10,400 nucleotides of DNA from an uncultured Leucobacter sp. GTDB lineage: Bacteria; Actinomycetota; Actinomycetes; Actinomycetales; Microbacteriaceae. A model generated the notes under the pieces. The model worked only from the letters and a program-made list of their open reading frames with translations, was not told the DNA's origin and made no database searches. Shown one piece after another: positions 1 to 5,643 of the stretch. Position 1 is the stretch's first letter. The number at the start of each line of letters is the position of its first letter. Location: the NCBI GenBank assembly GCA_937872275.1, contig CALMSE010000314.1:1-10400 (forward strand), given 5' to 3'. Both the position numbers and the translations under genes were made by a program.

Positions 1-407
1 AGGCCGACCTCGTCGTCGGCGATGTCGAGCTGCGGGTACCGGGCCCGCAGCGCCGCCGTGCCGAGTCGTTCGTGCGCGAGCCGGTGCGTGCGCGCCGACT
101 CGCGCAGGCGGGCGAAGGCGGCATCCGCCTCCCTCCCGACGGTGAGGACCCCGTAGTCGTGGAAGATCCTGCGCCCGCTCGCCCGCTCGAGCTTCGACCA
201 GAGGGTCCTGGCCCGCGCCAGCAGCGGAATGTACTTCTCGCCCTCGTGGTACACGGTGCGGAAGAGCCGCGACTCGCCGCTGTATCCGCCGTGCGGATGG
301 CCGATCCCGAACTGCTCGAAGCCCACCGCCGTCACTCCCGGCATCCTGCTCACCAGCCAGAGCGCCATCGAGCCCGTCGACCCCAGGCCGACCACTGCAA
401 CCTTCAC
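1..407 (-). CDS. FAD-dependent amine oxidase, sarcosine oxidase / N-methyltryptophan oxidase family (N-terminal part, runs off the window)
   Basis: Only the first 135 residues are present; the gene continues past the left edge. The start is a GTG at 407-405, preceded by GAGAGGGG about 8 nt upstream; an ATG at 424-422 runs into a stop after six codons, which excludes it. The protein opens with a beta strand and the FAD dinucleotide-binding loop GLGSTGS (residues 7-13), and a second strand ends in the ribose-binding acid E31. GESRLFR at 44-50 matches the family's GESR segment behind the FAD loop. Family members oxidise the C-N bond of sarcosine, N-methyltryptophan or related secondary amines, giving aldehyde, amine and H2O2 in the cytoplasm. 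The substrate and the covalent-FAD cysteine lie in the missing part. It sits 65 nt downstream of the cyclodeaminase-family gene on the same strand, so the two probably act on related amines. Family sure, substrate unknown. Confidence 0.85.
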   Translation of the reverse strand, partial: MKVAVVGLGSTGSMALWLVSRMPGVTAVGFEQFGIGHPHGGYSGESRLFRTVYHEGEKYIPLLARARTLWSKLERASGRRIFHDYGVLTVGREADAAFARLRESARTHRLAHERLGTAALRARYPQLDIADDEVG

Positions 408-432
408 TCGGAAGCCCCTCTCATAGGCGTCT

Positions 433-457
433 GCGGGGGCCGACCGCCGGCCCCCGC
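433..457 (-). terminator. Perfect 10-bp hairpin between the cyclodeaminase-family gene and the oxidase gene
   Basis: GCGGGGGCCG (433-442) and CGGCCCCCGC (448-457) are perfectly complementary around a 5-nt loop. The hairpin lies after the stop at 473 and before the ribosome-binding site of the oxidase gene. There is no T-run after it on the minus strand, so it may be a partial terminator, an attenuator or an mRNA-stabilising or processing element that sets different levels for the two genes. The structure is certain; its role is inferred. Confidence 0.5.
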
Positions 458-472
458 GACCGCGGATGGCGA

Positions 473-1609
473 TCAGGCCAGCGCGGGCGTGTTCCACAGG
501 TTGAGCACGGTGCCGATGCCCCGCTGCTCGGCCGTGCGATACAGCTCGGTGGCCCAGGCGACGTCCTCCACCGGCATGCCGCCCACGGAGTAGAGGATGA
601 TCTCCTCGTCGTCGCGTCGCGCGGGGAGCTCCCCGGTGGCGATGTCGGCGATCTCCTCGATCTTCGACGCGTCGATCGTCCCCTCCTCGACCAGGCCGAA
701 CCAGTGGGATCCCGGAATCCCGAGGATCTGGTAGGCCGTGGGTCCGTACTCCTCGAGCCAGGCCTCGTAGAGGCCGTGGGCGTCGATCACCAGGCGCACG
801 TCGTCGCCGGCGACGAACTCGTCGTCGAACCGGGCGGCGGCCGGGAGCAGCAGCAGCGCGCCCGGCTTGATCGCGGACTTCGGGAAGTAGGGGAACGCCG
901 CGCTCCCCGCGGCGTCGGTCGAGGTGGTCGCCATGACGATGTCCGCATCGGCGATCGCCTCCTCGACGGTCTCGGTCGCCTCGATGCGGGTGAGCTGGGG
1001 GAACTCGGCCCGGGCCCAGTCGATGAACGCCTGCGTGCTGCCCGCGCTGCGCCCCTTCACGAACAGGGTGCCGATCGACGGGCGCAGGGCGAGCGCCGTC
1101 GCGAGCACCGAGCGCGCGATCACCCCCGGCCCGATCACGGCGGCCACCCGCGCATCCTCCCGGGCGAGGTGCTTCACCCCGACGCCCGGGACGGCGCCGG
1201 TGCGGTACGCGCTCAGCAGATTGGCGCTCATGATCGCGAGCGGGGCCCCGGTGTCGCGGTCGTTCAGCACGAACACGTGGATCGAGCGGGGGAGCCCCTT
1301 CCCGCGGTTCCCGGTGTTCGACCCGTACCATTTCACCCCCGAGGTGCCGAACCGTCCCCCCAGGTAGGCGGGCATGGCCATGAAGCGGCGATCGGGGCCG
1401 TCCTCGGGCATGCCGTCGAACTCCGGATGCTGCGGGAAGGTGATCATGGCGCCGTGGGAGTTGCCGTTCTCCCCGGCCATCCGGTAGTCGCCCTTCCGGA
1501 GGAGCACGAGCGCCTCCTCCATGACGTCGGTGCAGCGCACCAGGTCGCCGACGCCCGCCTCGATCATGTCGGGCTCGCTCAGGTAGCGGAAGTTGATTTC
1601 GGTGGTCAT
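473..1609 (-). CDS. Ornithine cyclodeaminase / mu-crystallin family protein, resembles 'tyramine oxidase subunit B'
   Basis: A 378-residue NAD(P)-binding protein of the ornithine cyclodeaminase/mu-crystallin family, somewhat longer than the usual 310-350. GVKWYGSN at 91-98 carries the conserved substrate-side lysine K93. GLPRSIHVFVL at 105-115 is followed by SAYRTGA (133-139) with the conserved R136. The Rossmann loop is GPGVIA (160-165) and the strand ending ATTS (227-230) follows. SVGGMPVEDVAWA (341-353) is the family's C-terminal signature. The insert IPGSHWFGLVEEG (298-310) is not typical of true ornithine cyclodeaminases. Actinobacterial proteins of this form are commonly annotated 'tyramine oxidase subunit B'; I recognise the resemblance but regard that activity as unproven. 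The ATG at 1609-1607 follows a GAGGA site. It lies 71 nt downstream of glnK and upstream of a flavin amine oxidase gene, which suggests a role in amine or imine metabolism. Confidence 0.87.
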   Translation of the reverse strand: MTTEINFRYLSEPDMIEAGVGDLVRCTDVMEEALVLLRKGDYRMAGENGNSHGAMITFPQHPEFDGMPEDGPDRRFMAMPAYLGGRFGTSGVKWYGSNTGNRGKGLPRSIHVFVLNDRDTGAPLAIMSANLLSAYRTGAVPGVGVKHLAREDARVAAVIGPGVIARSVLATALALRPSIGTLFVKGRSAGSTQAFIDWARAEFPQLTRIEATETVEEAIADADIVMATTSTDAAGSAAFPYFPKSAIKPGALLLLPAAARFDDEFVAGDDVRLVIDAHGLYEAWLEEYGPTAYQILGIPGSHWFGLVEEGTIDASKIEEIADIATGELPARRDDEEIILYSVGGMPVEDVAWATELYRTAEQRGIGTVLNLWNTPALA

Positions 1610-1680
1610 GATGTCCTCACGTGCTGCTCGTGGTCTGCTGCTGGGCTTCTGCGGTGCTTCGATCGCCGCCGCGCGGGCGC

Positions 1681-2028
1681 TCAGATCGCCTCGGGTCCGG
1701 TCTCGCCCGTGCGGACGCGGATGACGTGGGCGACGTCGGTCACCCAGACCTTGCCGTCGCCGATGGTGCCGCCCTCGCCGGTGCGCGCGGAGGAGACGAT
1801 CACCTCGATCGCCCGCTCGAGCTGCTCGTCGGTGACCAGCAGCTCGAGCCGGATCTTGGTGCGGAAGGTGACGCTGAGGGCCTGGCCGCGGTAGTACTCG
1901 GTGCGCCCGGCCTGGGCGCCACGGCCCTGCACCTCGATGGCGGTGAGGCCGTTGAACCCGGCCTCCTCGAGCGCCGTGCTGACGCTCTCGAGCCTCGTCG
2001 GCTTGATGACTGCGGTGATGAGTTTCAT
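1681..2028 (-). CDS. glnK: PII nitrogen regulatory protein (GlnK/GlnB type) with atypical T-loop and B-loop
   Basis: A 115-residue PII protein; the usual length is 112. PII trimers bind ATP/ADP and 2-oxoglutarate and, in the GlnK branch, plug the ammonium channel made by the neighbouring amt gene. Conserved residues are Q39, R47, K58 and the C-terminal RVRTGE segment (R104, R106), so nucleotide and 2-oxoglutarate binding look intact. Two things are odd. Residue 51, the tyrosine that is uridylylated in enterobacteria and adenylylated in actinomycetes, is Leu (YRGQALSVTF at 46-55). The B-loop reads TGEGGTIGDGK (83-93), three residues longer than the normal TGKIGDGK. Tyr45 and Tyr46 remain. The gene follows amt by 37 nt with a modest purine-rich AGAGAGA ribosome-binding site, as in most amt-glnK operons, but glnD does not follow. 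Confidence 0.95.
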   Translation of the reverse strand: MKLITAVIKPTRLESVSTALEEAGFNGLTAIEVQGRGAQAGRTEYYRGQALSVTFRTKIRLELLVTDEQLERAIEVIVSSARTGEGGTIGDGKVWVTDVAHVIRVRTGETGPEAI

Positions 2029-2065
2029 GGTGCTGTCTCTCTCTGGTCGAGCGGTGTCTGCGCGG

Positions 2066-3304
2066 TCAGAGGATCCGGCCCTCGTAGGCCGATTCCGCGT
2101 GGATGGATCGGTCGAGGCCCAGCTCCTCGCCCTCGTCGGCGACGCGGATCGGGCGGATCCGGTTGAGCGTCCAGGCGATGGCGTAGGTCATGCCGAAGGA
2201 GTAGACGAGGGTGACCGCGATGGCGAGGCTCTCCCGCCAGATCAGGCTCGGGTCCCCGCCGAAGAGGACGCCGTTCAGCCCGGCGGGCGCCGCGGCCGTC
2301 GCGAACAGCGTGGCGAAGAGGGCTCCCACGATGCCGGAGATGCCGTGCACCGCGAAGACGTCCATCGAGTCGTCGACCCGGTGCCTGCGCTTCCACGAGA
2401 TCGCCCAGGCCGCGCCGGCGGCGCCGAGGAACCCGACCACGATGGCCGCGACCGGGTGCACCGCGTCGGCCACCGGGGTGATGGCGACGAGGCCGGCGAT
2501 GACGCCGGTGCCGAGGCCGAGCAGCGTCGCGTGGCCGTCGCGGATGCGCTCGATCGCGATGAAGCCGAGCATCCCGCCCGCGGAGGCGAGGATCGTGGTG
2601 AGCACGACGTATTCGGCGAGGAAGTTCGCGCCGGCCGCGGTGCCGCCGTTGAAGCCGATCCAGCCCATCATGAGCAGGCCGACGCCGACGAGCATGAGCG
2701 GGAGGTTGTGCGGGCGCATCGCCGTGGACTTGCGTCGGCCGAGCACGAGGGCGAGGGCGAGGCCCGCGGCTCCGGCGTTCATGTGCACGGCGGTGCCCCC
2801 GGCGTAGTCGTGCAGGCCGAGGACGTTGCGCATCCAGCCGCCGATGACGCCGGTCTCCTCGTTGTCGAACGCGAAGACCCAGTGGGCCAGCGGGCCGTAG
2901 ACGAGCACGACCCACAGTGCGGCGAACACGAGCCAGGAGCCGAAGCGCATGCGCCCGGCAGCGCCCGAGGCGACGAGGGCGACGCTGATCGCGGCGAAGA
3001 GGATGTAGAAGGCGCCGAAGAGCGTGCCCCCGGCGGCGTCGTCGGTCATGAAGCTGTCGAAGAAGCCGTATTCGAACGGATTCCCGATGATGCCGAGCCC
3101 GCCCACGGAGTCTCCGAGCACCAGGCCGTGGACGAAGACGACGTAGACGATGGCGGTGACGGCGAGGGAGGCCATCACCATCATCATCATGTTGAGCACG
3201 TTGCGGCCGTCGAGCATGCCGCCGTACAGGAACGACAAGCCGGGGAACATCAGTAGCACCATGGCCACTGCGGCAAGGATCCATGCAATGTCTGCCGGGT
3301 TCAC
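2066..3304 (-). CDS. amt: Ammonium channel/transporter Amt
   Basis: A 412-residue Amt/MEP/Rh family membrane protein with the expected 11 transmembrane segments; as a trimer it conducts NH3/NH4+ across the plasma membrane. Visible hallmarks: DYAGGTAVHMNAG (166-178) with the ammonium-site acid D166 and first pore histidine H174; WIGFNGG (215-221) with a pore-gate phenylalanine F218; VHGISG (319-324) with the second pore histidine H320; and F103 as the likely outer gate phenylalanine. The start is taken as the GTG at 3304-3302, which has AGGAGG 5 nt upstream and gives a protein opening NPADIAWIL like other Gram-positive Amts. A longer frame starting at 3346 would run through the -10 box and has no ribosome site. 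It is the first gene of the amt-glnK operon and probably responds to nitrogen limitation through the upstream GlnR-like box. Confidence 0.96.
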   Translation of the reverse strand: MNPADIAWILAAVAMVLLMFPGLSFLYGGMLDGRNVLNMMMMVMASLAVTAIVYVVFVHGLVLGDSVGGLGIIGNPFEYGFFDSFMTDDAAGGTLFGAFYILFAAISVALVASGAAGRMRFGSWLVFAALWVVLVYGPLAHWVFAFDNEETGVIGGWMRNVLGLHDYAGGTAVHMNAGAAGLALALVLGRRKSTAMRPHNLPLMLVGVGLLMMGWIGFNGGTAAGANFLAEYVVLTTILASAGGMLGFIAIERIRDGHATLLGLGTGVIAGLVAITPVADAVHPVAAIVVGFLGAAGAAWAISWKRRHRVDDSMDVFAVHGISGIVGALFATLFATAAAPAGLNGVLFGGDPSLIWRESLAIAVTLVYSFGMTYAIAWTLNRIRPIRVADEGEELGLDRSIHAESAYEGRIL

Positions 3305-3337
3305 GCTGGCCTCCTCTCGAGTTGTGTGTGGGTCTCC

Positions 3338-3366
3338 GTATAACAACTAGAGGCTAGAGGTATTAG
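3338..3366 (-). promoter_or_regulatory. Candidate promoter of amt-glnK
   Basis: A -10 box TTATAC (3343-3338) lies 17 nt from a poor -35 element CTAATA (3366-3361). Transcription would start near 3331, leaving a leader of about 27 nt before the GTG. A weak -35 next to an upstream operator-like site fits an activator-dependent promoter. The direct repeat CTCTAG lies in the spacer. Confidence 0.5.
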
Positions 3367-3393
3367 GTTTCGCGGCTGTTGAGGATATGTCAC
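3367..3393 (-). promoter_or_regulatory. Candidate GlnR-type nitrogen operator upstream of amt
   Basis: Reading on the minus strand: GTGAC, six bases, TCAAC, six bases, GAAAC. This is the 11-bp spacing of the actinobacterial GlnR box (gTnAC-n6-GaAAC repeats). The site directly abuts the -35 element of the amt promoter, a position suited to activation. The match to three half-sites in register is seen directly; binding by GlnR is inferred, since no regulator gene is in the window. Confidence 0.5.
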
Positions 3394-3479
3394 CGTCGCG
3401 TTTCATGATGGAATCGGCCGGCGGCGCGCCCGCGCGATCCGCTGCGATGGCCCGGGAGGCCTCGGCCGCCGTCTCGGCG

Positions 3480-3485
3480 TACACT
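3480..3485 (+). promoter_or_regulatory. Candidate -10 box for the small acidic gene and DUF2200 cluster
   Basis: TACACT fits the TANNNT pattern of actinobacterial sigma-A -10 boxes and lies 27 nt before the ATG at 3513. No convincing -35 element is visible, so the call rests on one hexamer. The 3394-3479 stretch between this and the amt control region shows nothing else I can support. Confidence 0.35.
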
Positions 3486-3512
3486 CGGAAGCACGACAGA
3501 ACGGAGCCCGGC

Positions 3513-3656
3513 ATGTTCGGAGAGAAGCACCGCGACGAAGAGCTCGAGGCCGAGGCGCGCGAGCAGGCGGCGAGGGCCGTCGAGGCCAGCGAGTCGGACG
3601 ACGCGTCAGTCGACTCCGACGAGGCCGTCGAAGAAGCGCTCGAACCCGATCGGTGA
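3513..3656 (+). CDS. Small highly acidic hypothetical protein (47 aa)
   Basis: A 47-residue open frame with 18 acidic and 5 Lys/Arg residues and no membrane segment. It is probably mostly helical in the first 25 residues ([17 protein letters not shown]) and then a disordered Ser/Asp/Glu tail. I do not recognise a family. Codon use is GC-rich at third positions like the neighbours, and GGAG stands 6-7 nt before the ATG. The frame could be extended up to 3387, but that would run into the amt control region and has no ribosome site. The stop is 35 nt upstream of the DUF2200 start, so the two are probably co-transcribed. Being real is likely but not certain. Confidence 0.5.
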   Translation: MFGEKHRDEELEAEAREQAARAVEASESDDASVDSDEAVEEALEPDR

Positions 3657-3691
3657 GACGCGCACGACCGCAGGACCGAGAGGAACGGACC

Positions 3692-4048
3692 ATGGCAGGA
3701 ACCCTCGAACGCGTCTACCGCCTGAGCCTCGCGAGCGTGTACCCCCACTACCTGGTGAAGGCGGAGAAGAAGGGGCGCACGAAGGAGGAGGTCGACGAGA
3801 TCCTCCGCTGGCTCATCGGGCTCGACCAGGCGGAGCTCGAGCAGGTGCTCGCCGACGAGACCGATCTCGAGACCCTCTTCTCGGACCCCTCGCGGCTGAA
3901 CCCCGCGCGGTCCGCCATCACCGGCGTGGTCTGCGGCGTGCGGGTCGAAGACATCGAAGACCCGATCATGCGCGAGGTCCGCTACATGGACAAGCTGATC
4001 GACGAGCTCGCCCGCGGCAAGGCCATGGAGAAGATCCTGCGCGGATGA
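3692..4048 (+). CDS. DUF2200 family protein
   Basis: A 118-residue soluble protein matching DUF2200 along its whole length: the opening [21 protein letters not shown] (from residue 6), the middle [14 protein letters not shown], the central [18 protein letters not shown] and the closing [20 protein letters not shown]. The family is widespread in bacteria, small, cytoplasmic and of unknown biochemical function. The ATG at 3692 is preceded by GAGAGGAA; an in-frame GTG at 3653 would overlap the previous stop and is less likely. Its TGA overlaps the ATG of the downstream cyclase remnant (ATGA at 4045-4048), so the two were once translationally coupled. Confidence 0.92.
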   Translation: MAGTLERVYRLSLASVYPHYLVKAEKKGRTKEEVDEILRWLIGLDQAELEQVLADETDLETLFSDPSRLNPARSAITGVVCGVRVEDIEDPIMREVRYMDKLIDELARGKAMEKILRG

Positions 4049-4397
4049 GTCGGGGCGGCAGGGCTGGTTCGCGCGCTCGGCGCGTCGTCGACCTCAGCCA
4101 TCCGATCGCGACCGGCATGCCGGTCTACCCGGGCGACCCCGAAGTGAGTCTGCGCCCCGCCCTCACGATCGCGCACGACCGGGCGGCGGATCGACGAGGC
4201 CGACCTCGGGCTCCGGCGATTCGCGTCGGTGCCGGCCCTGGTGGCGATCCGCACGGGCCGGGACCGTCATTTCGGGGGTGAGGCCTCCCTGCGGCATCCG
4301 CACCTCTGCCCGGGCGCGGTCCGACGTCTTCCCGCTGCCGCTCGCCGGCGCGGACGGCGCTCCTGCGCGCGTGGTCGCCTGGCCGTCGGACGAGTAG
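4045..4397 (+). pseudogene. Decayed cyclase family (kynurenine-formamidase-like) gene, three pieces in three frames
   Basis: Three recognisable pieces of one metal-dependent cyclase/arylformamidase follow in order but in different frames. Piece 1 (4045-about 4180, frame 1) carries VVDLSHPIATGMPVYPGDP and ends at TIAHD, the family N-terminus. Piece 2 (about 4187-4319, frame 2) carries RIDEADLG and then VAIRTGRDRHFG and GEASLRHPHLCPGAV, the family's middle region. Piece 3 (about 4320-4397, frame 3) reads DVFPLPLAGADGAPARVVAW and then PSDE and a stop, the C-terminus. The metal-binding HxGTHxDxPxH region between pieces 1 and 2 is gone, and more is missing between 2 and 3. Intact members have about 220-260 residues; only about 115 codons are left. 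Two out-of-frame internal deletions explain it. The start overlaps the DUF2200 stop. It cannot make an active enzyme. Confidence 0.8.
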
Positions 4398-4403
4398 CAG
4401 ACC

Positions 4404-4456
4404 GCGGCCGGCACCGCCCGGCCCCGAGGGCGGGACGTACCGGCGCGATCGGCCGC
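4404..4456. terminator. GC-rich nested inverted repeats between convergent genes, possible bidirectional terminator
   Basis: An outer pair GCGGCCG (4404-4410) / CGGCCGC (4450-4456) encloses an inner hairpin CCGCCC (4414-4419) / GGGCGG (4428-4433). The region lies between the end of the cyclase remnant and the end of the oppositely oriented 54-residue gene, the natural place for a shared terminator. No T-run follows on either strand, so efficiency is doubtful. Confidence 0.35.
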
Positions 4457-4457
4457 G

Positions 4458-4622
4458 TCAGCTCTTGCGACTGCCGGCGATCGCCCGGAGCAGCCAGACG
4501 ATGAGCGCGATCAGGGCGAGGACGATGCCGACCCAGAGCAGGAAGCGGACCGCCTCCACCACGCCGCCCACGATCAGGAGGACGATGCCGATGGCGATGA
4601 TGATGAAGAGGAAGATGTTCAT
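4458..4622 (-). CDS. Small two-helix membrane protein (54 aa)
   Basis: A 54-residue frame on the minus strand, ATG at 4622-4620 and TGA at 4460-4458. The first hydrophobic stretch MNIFLFIIIAIGIVLLIVGG is followed by a short VVEAVR link, a second stretch LLWVGIVLALIALIVWLL and the basic end RAIAGSRKS. This predicts a two-TM hairpin with the C-terminus inside. It resembles the short hydrophobic proteins of about 50 residues common in actinomycetes (DUF6131-like), but I would not assign the family firmly. There is no Shine-Dalgarno sequence; instead TAGTCT (4634-4629) lies 6 nt before the ATG, consistent with a leaderless mRNA. Function unknown. Confidence 0.6.
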   Translation of the reverse strand: MNIFLFIIIAIGIVLLIVGGVVEAVRFLLWVGIVLALIALIVWLLRAIAGSRKS

Positions 4623-4628
4623 GCCCGG

Positions 4629-4634
4629 AGACTA
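4629..4634 (-). promoter_or_regulatory. -10 box of a putative leaderless promoter for the 54-aa membrane protein
   Basis: TAGTCT on the minus strand ends 6 nt before the ATG, so transcription would begin at or next to the start codon. The lack of any ribosome-binding site supports this reading. The -35 region has no good match. The rest of the 4635-4737 gap holds nothing else I can support. Confidence 0.4.
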
Positions 4635-4737
4635 CGGCCGGCGGGCTTCGGGGCGGTAGGGGCTTGCGTGCGGTGCCTCCTCTCCGCTAAAGGGCCCGTG
4701 AGCCGGCGTCGCGGGAGGGTCGGGGCGCCCCGCATCC

Positions 4738-4743
4738 TATGCT
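4738..4743 (+). promoter_or_regulatory. -10 box of a putative leaderless promoter for the potassium channel
   Basis: TATGCT matches the sigma-A -10 pattern and is separated by exactly 7 nt from the ATG at 4751, which puts the expected transcription start on that ATG. The ATG at 4739, which would extend the frame by four codons, lies inside the -10 box. The -35 region is poor (GAGGGT near 4715). Confidence 0.45.
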
Positions 4744-4750
4744 TGAGGGC

Positions 4751-5494
4751 ATGCCAGAAGCCCCTGAGCGCGCCGAGCCGAACCCCCTGACCCGCGTGGT
4801 GCGCTGGGAGGACCGCACGGCCTGGCCGCTCTTCGTCGGCGCCCTGCTGATGTTCGGCTGCGCGACGCTGCTCTGGGTCGACCAGCACCCGAGCCCGCTG
4901 GTGCAGGCGGCCTCGGGGCTCGCCATCGGCGCGCTCTGGATCTGGTTCGCGATCGACTACCTGATCCGCCTCCTACTCGCGAAGGGTGCGCGCCGCCGCT
5001 TCTTCCGCTCCCGCATCTTCGACCTGGGGAGCATCGCGCTGCCCTTCCTGCGCCCGTTCCTCGTGCTCGTCGTCATCTGGCGGCTCCCGGTGTTCCGCGG
5101 CGCCGAGGCCGGGCGCCTCCGCGTGCGCTACGGCGTCGTCACGGTGCTCTTCGCCTTCATCTACGTGTACGTGTGCTCGTATCTCGTCTGGGCGGCGGAG
5201 AAGAACGCCCCGCGCGCCAACATCCTCAACTTCGAGGATGCGGTGTGGTGGGGGTTCACGACCATCTCGACGGTCGGCTACGGGGACTTCGTGCCGATCA
5301 CGCCGCTCGGACGCACTCTCGCCGTCGGCCTCATGATCGGCGGCATCGTGGTGGTGGGCTTCGTCACGGCGACGCTGCTGTCGTCGCTCACGGACCGGAT
5401 CCGCCTGCTCGTGCGCACCGATGCGGCGAAGCGGGGCGAGGCCGAGGAGGGAACGGGGGACCGGGCGCGGATCGCGCAGACCGACGGCCAATAG
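4751..5494 (+). CDS. Voltage-gated-type potassium channel, TVGYGD pore
   Basis: A 247-residue ion channel. Hydrophobic segments at about 25-43, 51-77, 88-110 and 127-147 are followed by the pore helix and selectivity filter TTISTVGYGDF (170-180) and a final helix at about 191-212. The TVGYGD filter defines K+ selectivity, and the layout fits a six-TM bacterial Kv-type subunit forming a tetramer in the plasma membrane. The S4-like segment (RPFLVLVVIWRLPVFRG, 101-117) has few, irregularly spaced arginines, so voltage sensing is doubtful. The C-terminal tail (215-247) is short and charged, with no RCK or nucleotide-binding domain. The start is taken at 4751 because it fits a leaderless promoter; the earlier ATG at 4739 cannot be ruled out. 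Confidence 0.9.
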   Translation: MPEAPERAEPNPLTRVVRWEDRTAWPLFVGALLMFGCATLLWVDQHPSPLVQAASGLAIGALWIWFAIDYLIRLLLAKGARRRFFRSRIFDLGSIALPFLRPFLVLVVIWRLPVFRGAEAGRLRVRYGVVTVLFAFIYVYVCSYLVWAAEKNAPRANILNFEDAVWWGFTTISTVGYGDFVPITPLGRTLAVGLMIGGIVVVGFVTATLLSSLTDRIRLLVRTDAAKRGEAEEGTGDRARIAQTDGQ

Positions 5495-5496
5495 CA

Positions 5497-5525
5497 CCCT
5501 CCCGCGGCGCGGCGACGAGGGAGGG
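5497..5525 (+). terminator. Hairpin after the potassium channel gene
   Basis: CCCTCCC (5497-5503) and GGGAGGG (5519-5525) pair perfectly around a 15-nt loop, starting 2 nt after the stop. More GC-rich short inverted repeats follow up to about 5570. There is no T-run, so it is a plausible but weak terminator or 3'-end stabilising structure. Confidence 0.35.
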
Positions 5526-5572
5526 CCCCGGGCCTCCGGACCGAGGTCTCGGGCCGCGGCCTCCGGTGCGGT

Positions 5573-5608
5573 TTCGGCTGTCCGAACTTTCTTCTTCGGT
5601 GATAGCGT
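5573..5608 (+). promoter_or_regulatory. mntH: Control region of the metal transporter gene: TTCGG/CCGAA repeats and a -10-like box
   Basis: TTCGG (5573-5577), CCGAA (5582-5586) and TTCGG (5595-5599) form two overlapping inverted repeats with spacers of 4 and 8 nt. Directly after them TAGCGT (5603-5608) could be a -10 box, giving a leader of about 30 nt. The repeats lie where a repressor would block the promoter. They do not match the classical DtxR/MntR palindrome, so the regulator is not identified. Confidence 0.3.
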
Positions 5609-5643
5609 AGCCCTGTCGATCCGAGTCGCGAAAGGACGCCGCG

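Noticed and set aside
1610..1680. Possible terminator or separate promoter between glnK and the cyclodeaminase-family gene
   Set aside because: Only short GC-rich self-complementary runs are present, with no clear stem, T-run or -10 box. Read-through from glnK seems as likely.
2025..3284. Long open frames overlapping amt and glnK on both strands (for example 2025-3284 minus and 1901-3256 plus)
   Set aside because: They are Arg/His/Asp-rich with no recognisable domain, and overlap completely genes with clear family signatures. This is the usual shadow effect of GC-rich third positions.
3305..3346. Upstream extension of amt by 14 codons to 3346
   Set aside because: It would start upstream of the -10 box TTATAC, while the GTG at 3304 has a near-perfect AGGAGG.
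3387..3512. Upstream extension of the acidic small gene to 3387
   Set aside because: It begins inside the GlnR-like site, lacks a ribosome site, and its Ala/Arg/Ser composition differs from the acidic part.
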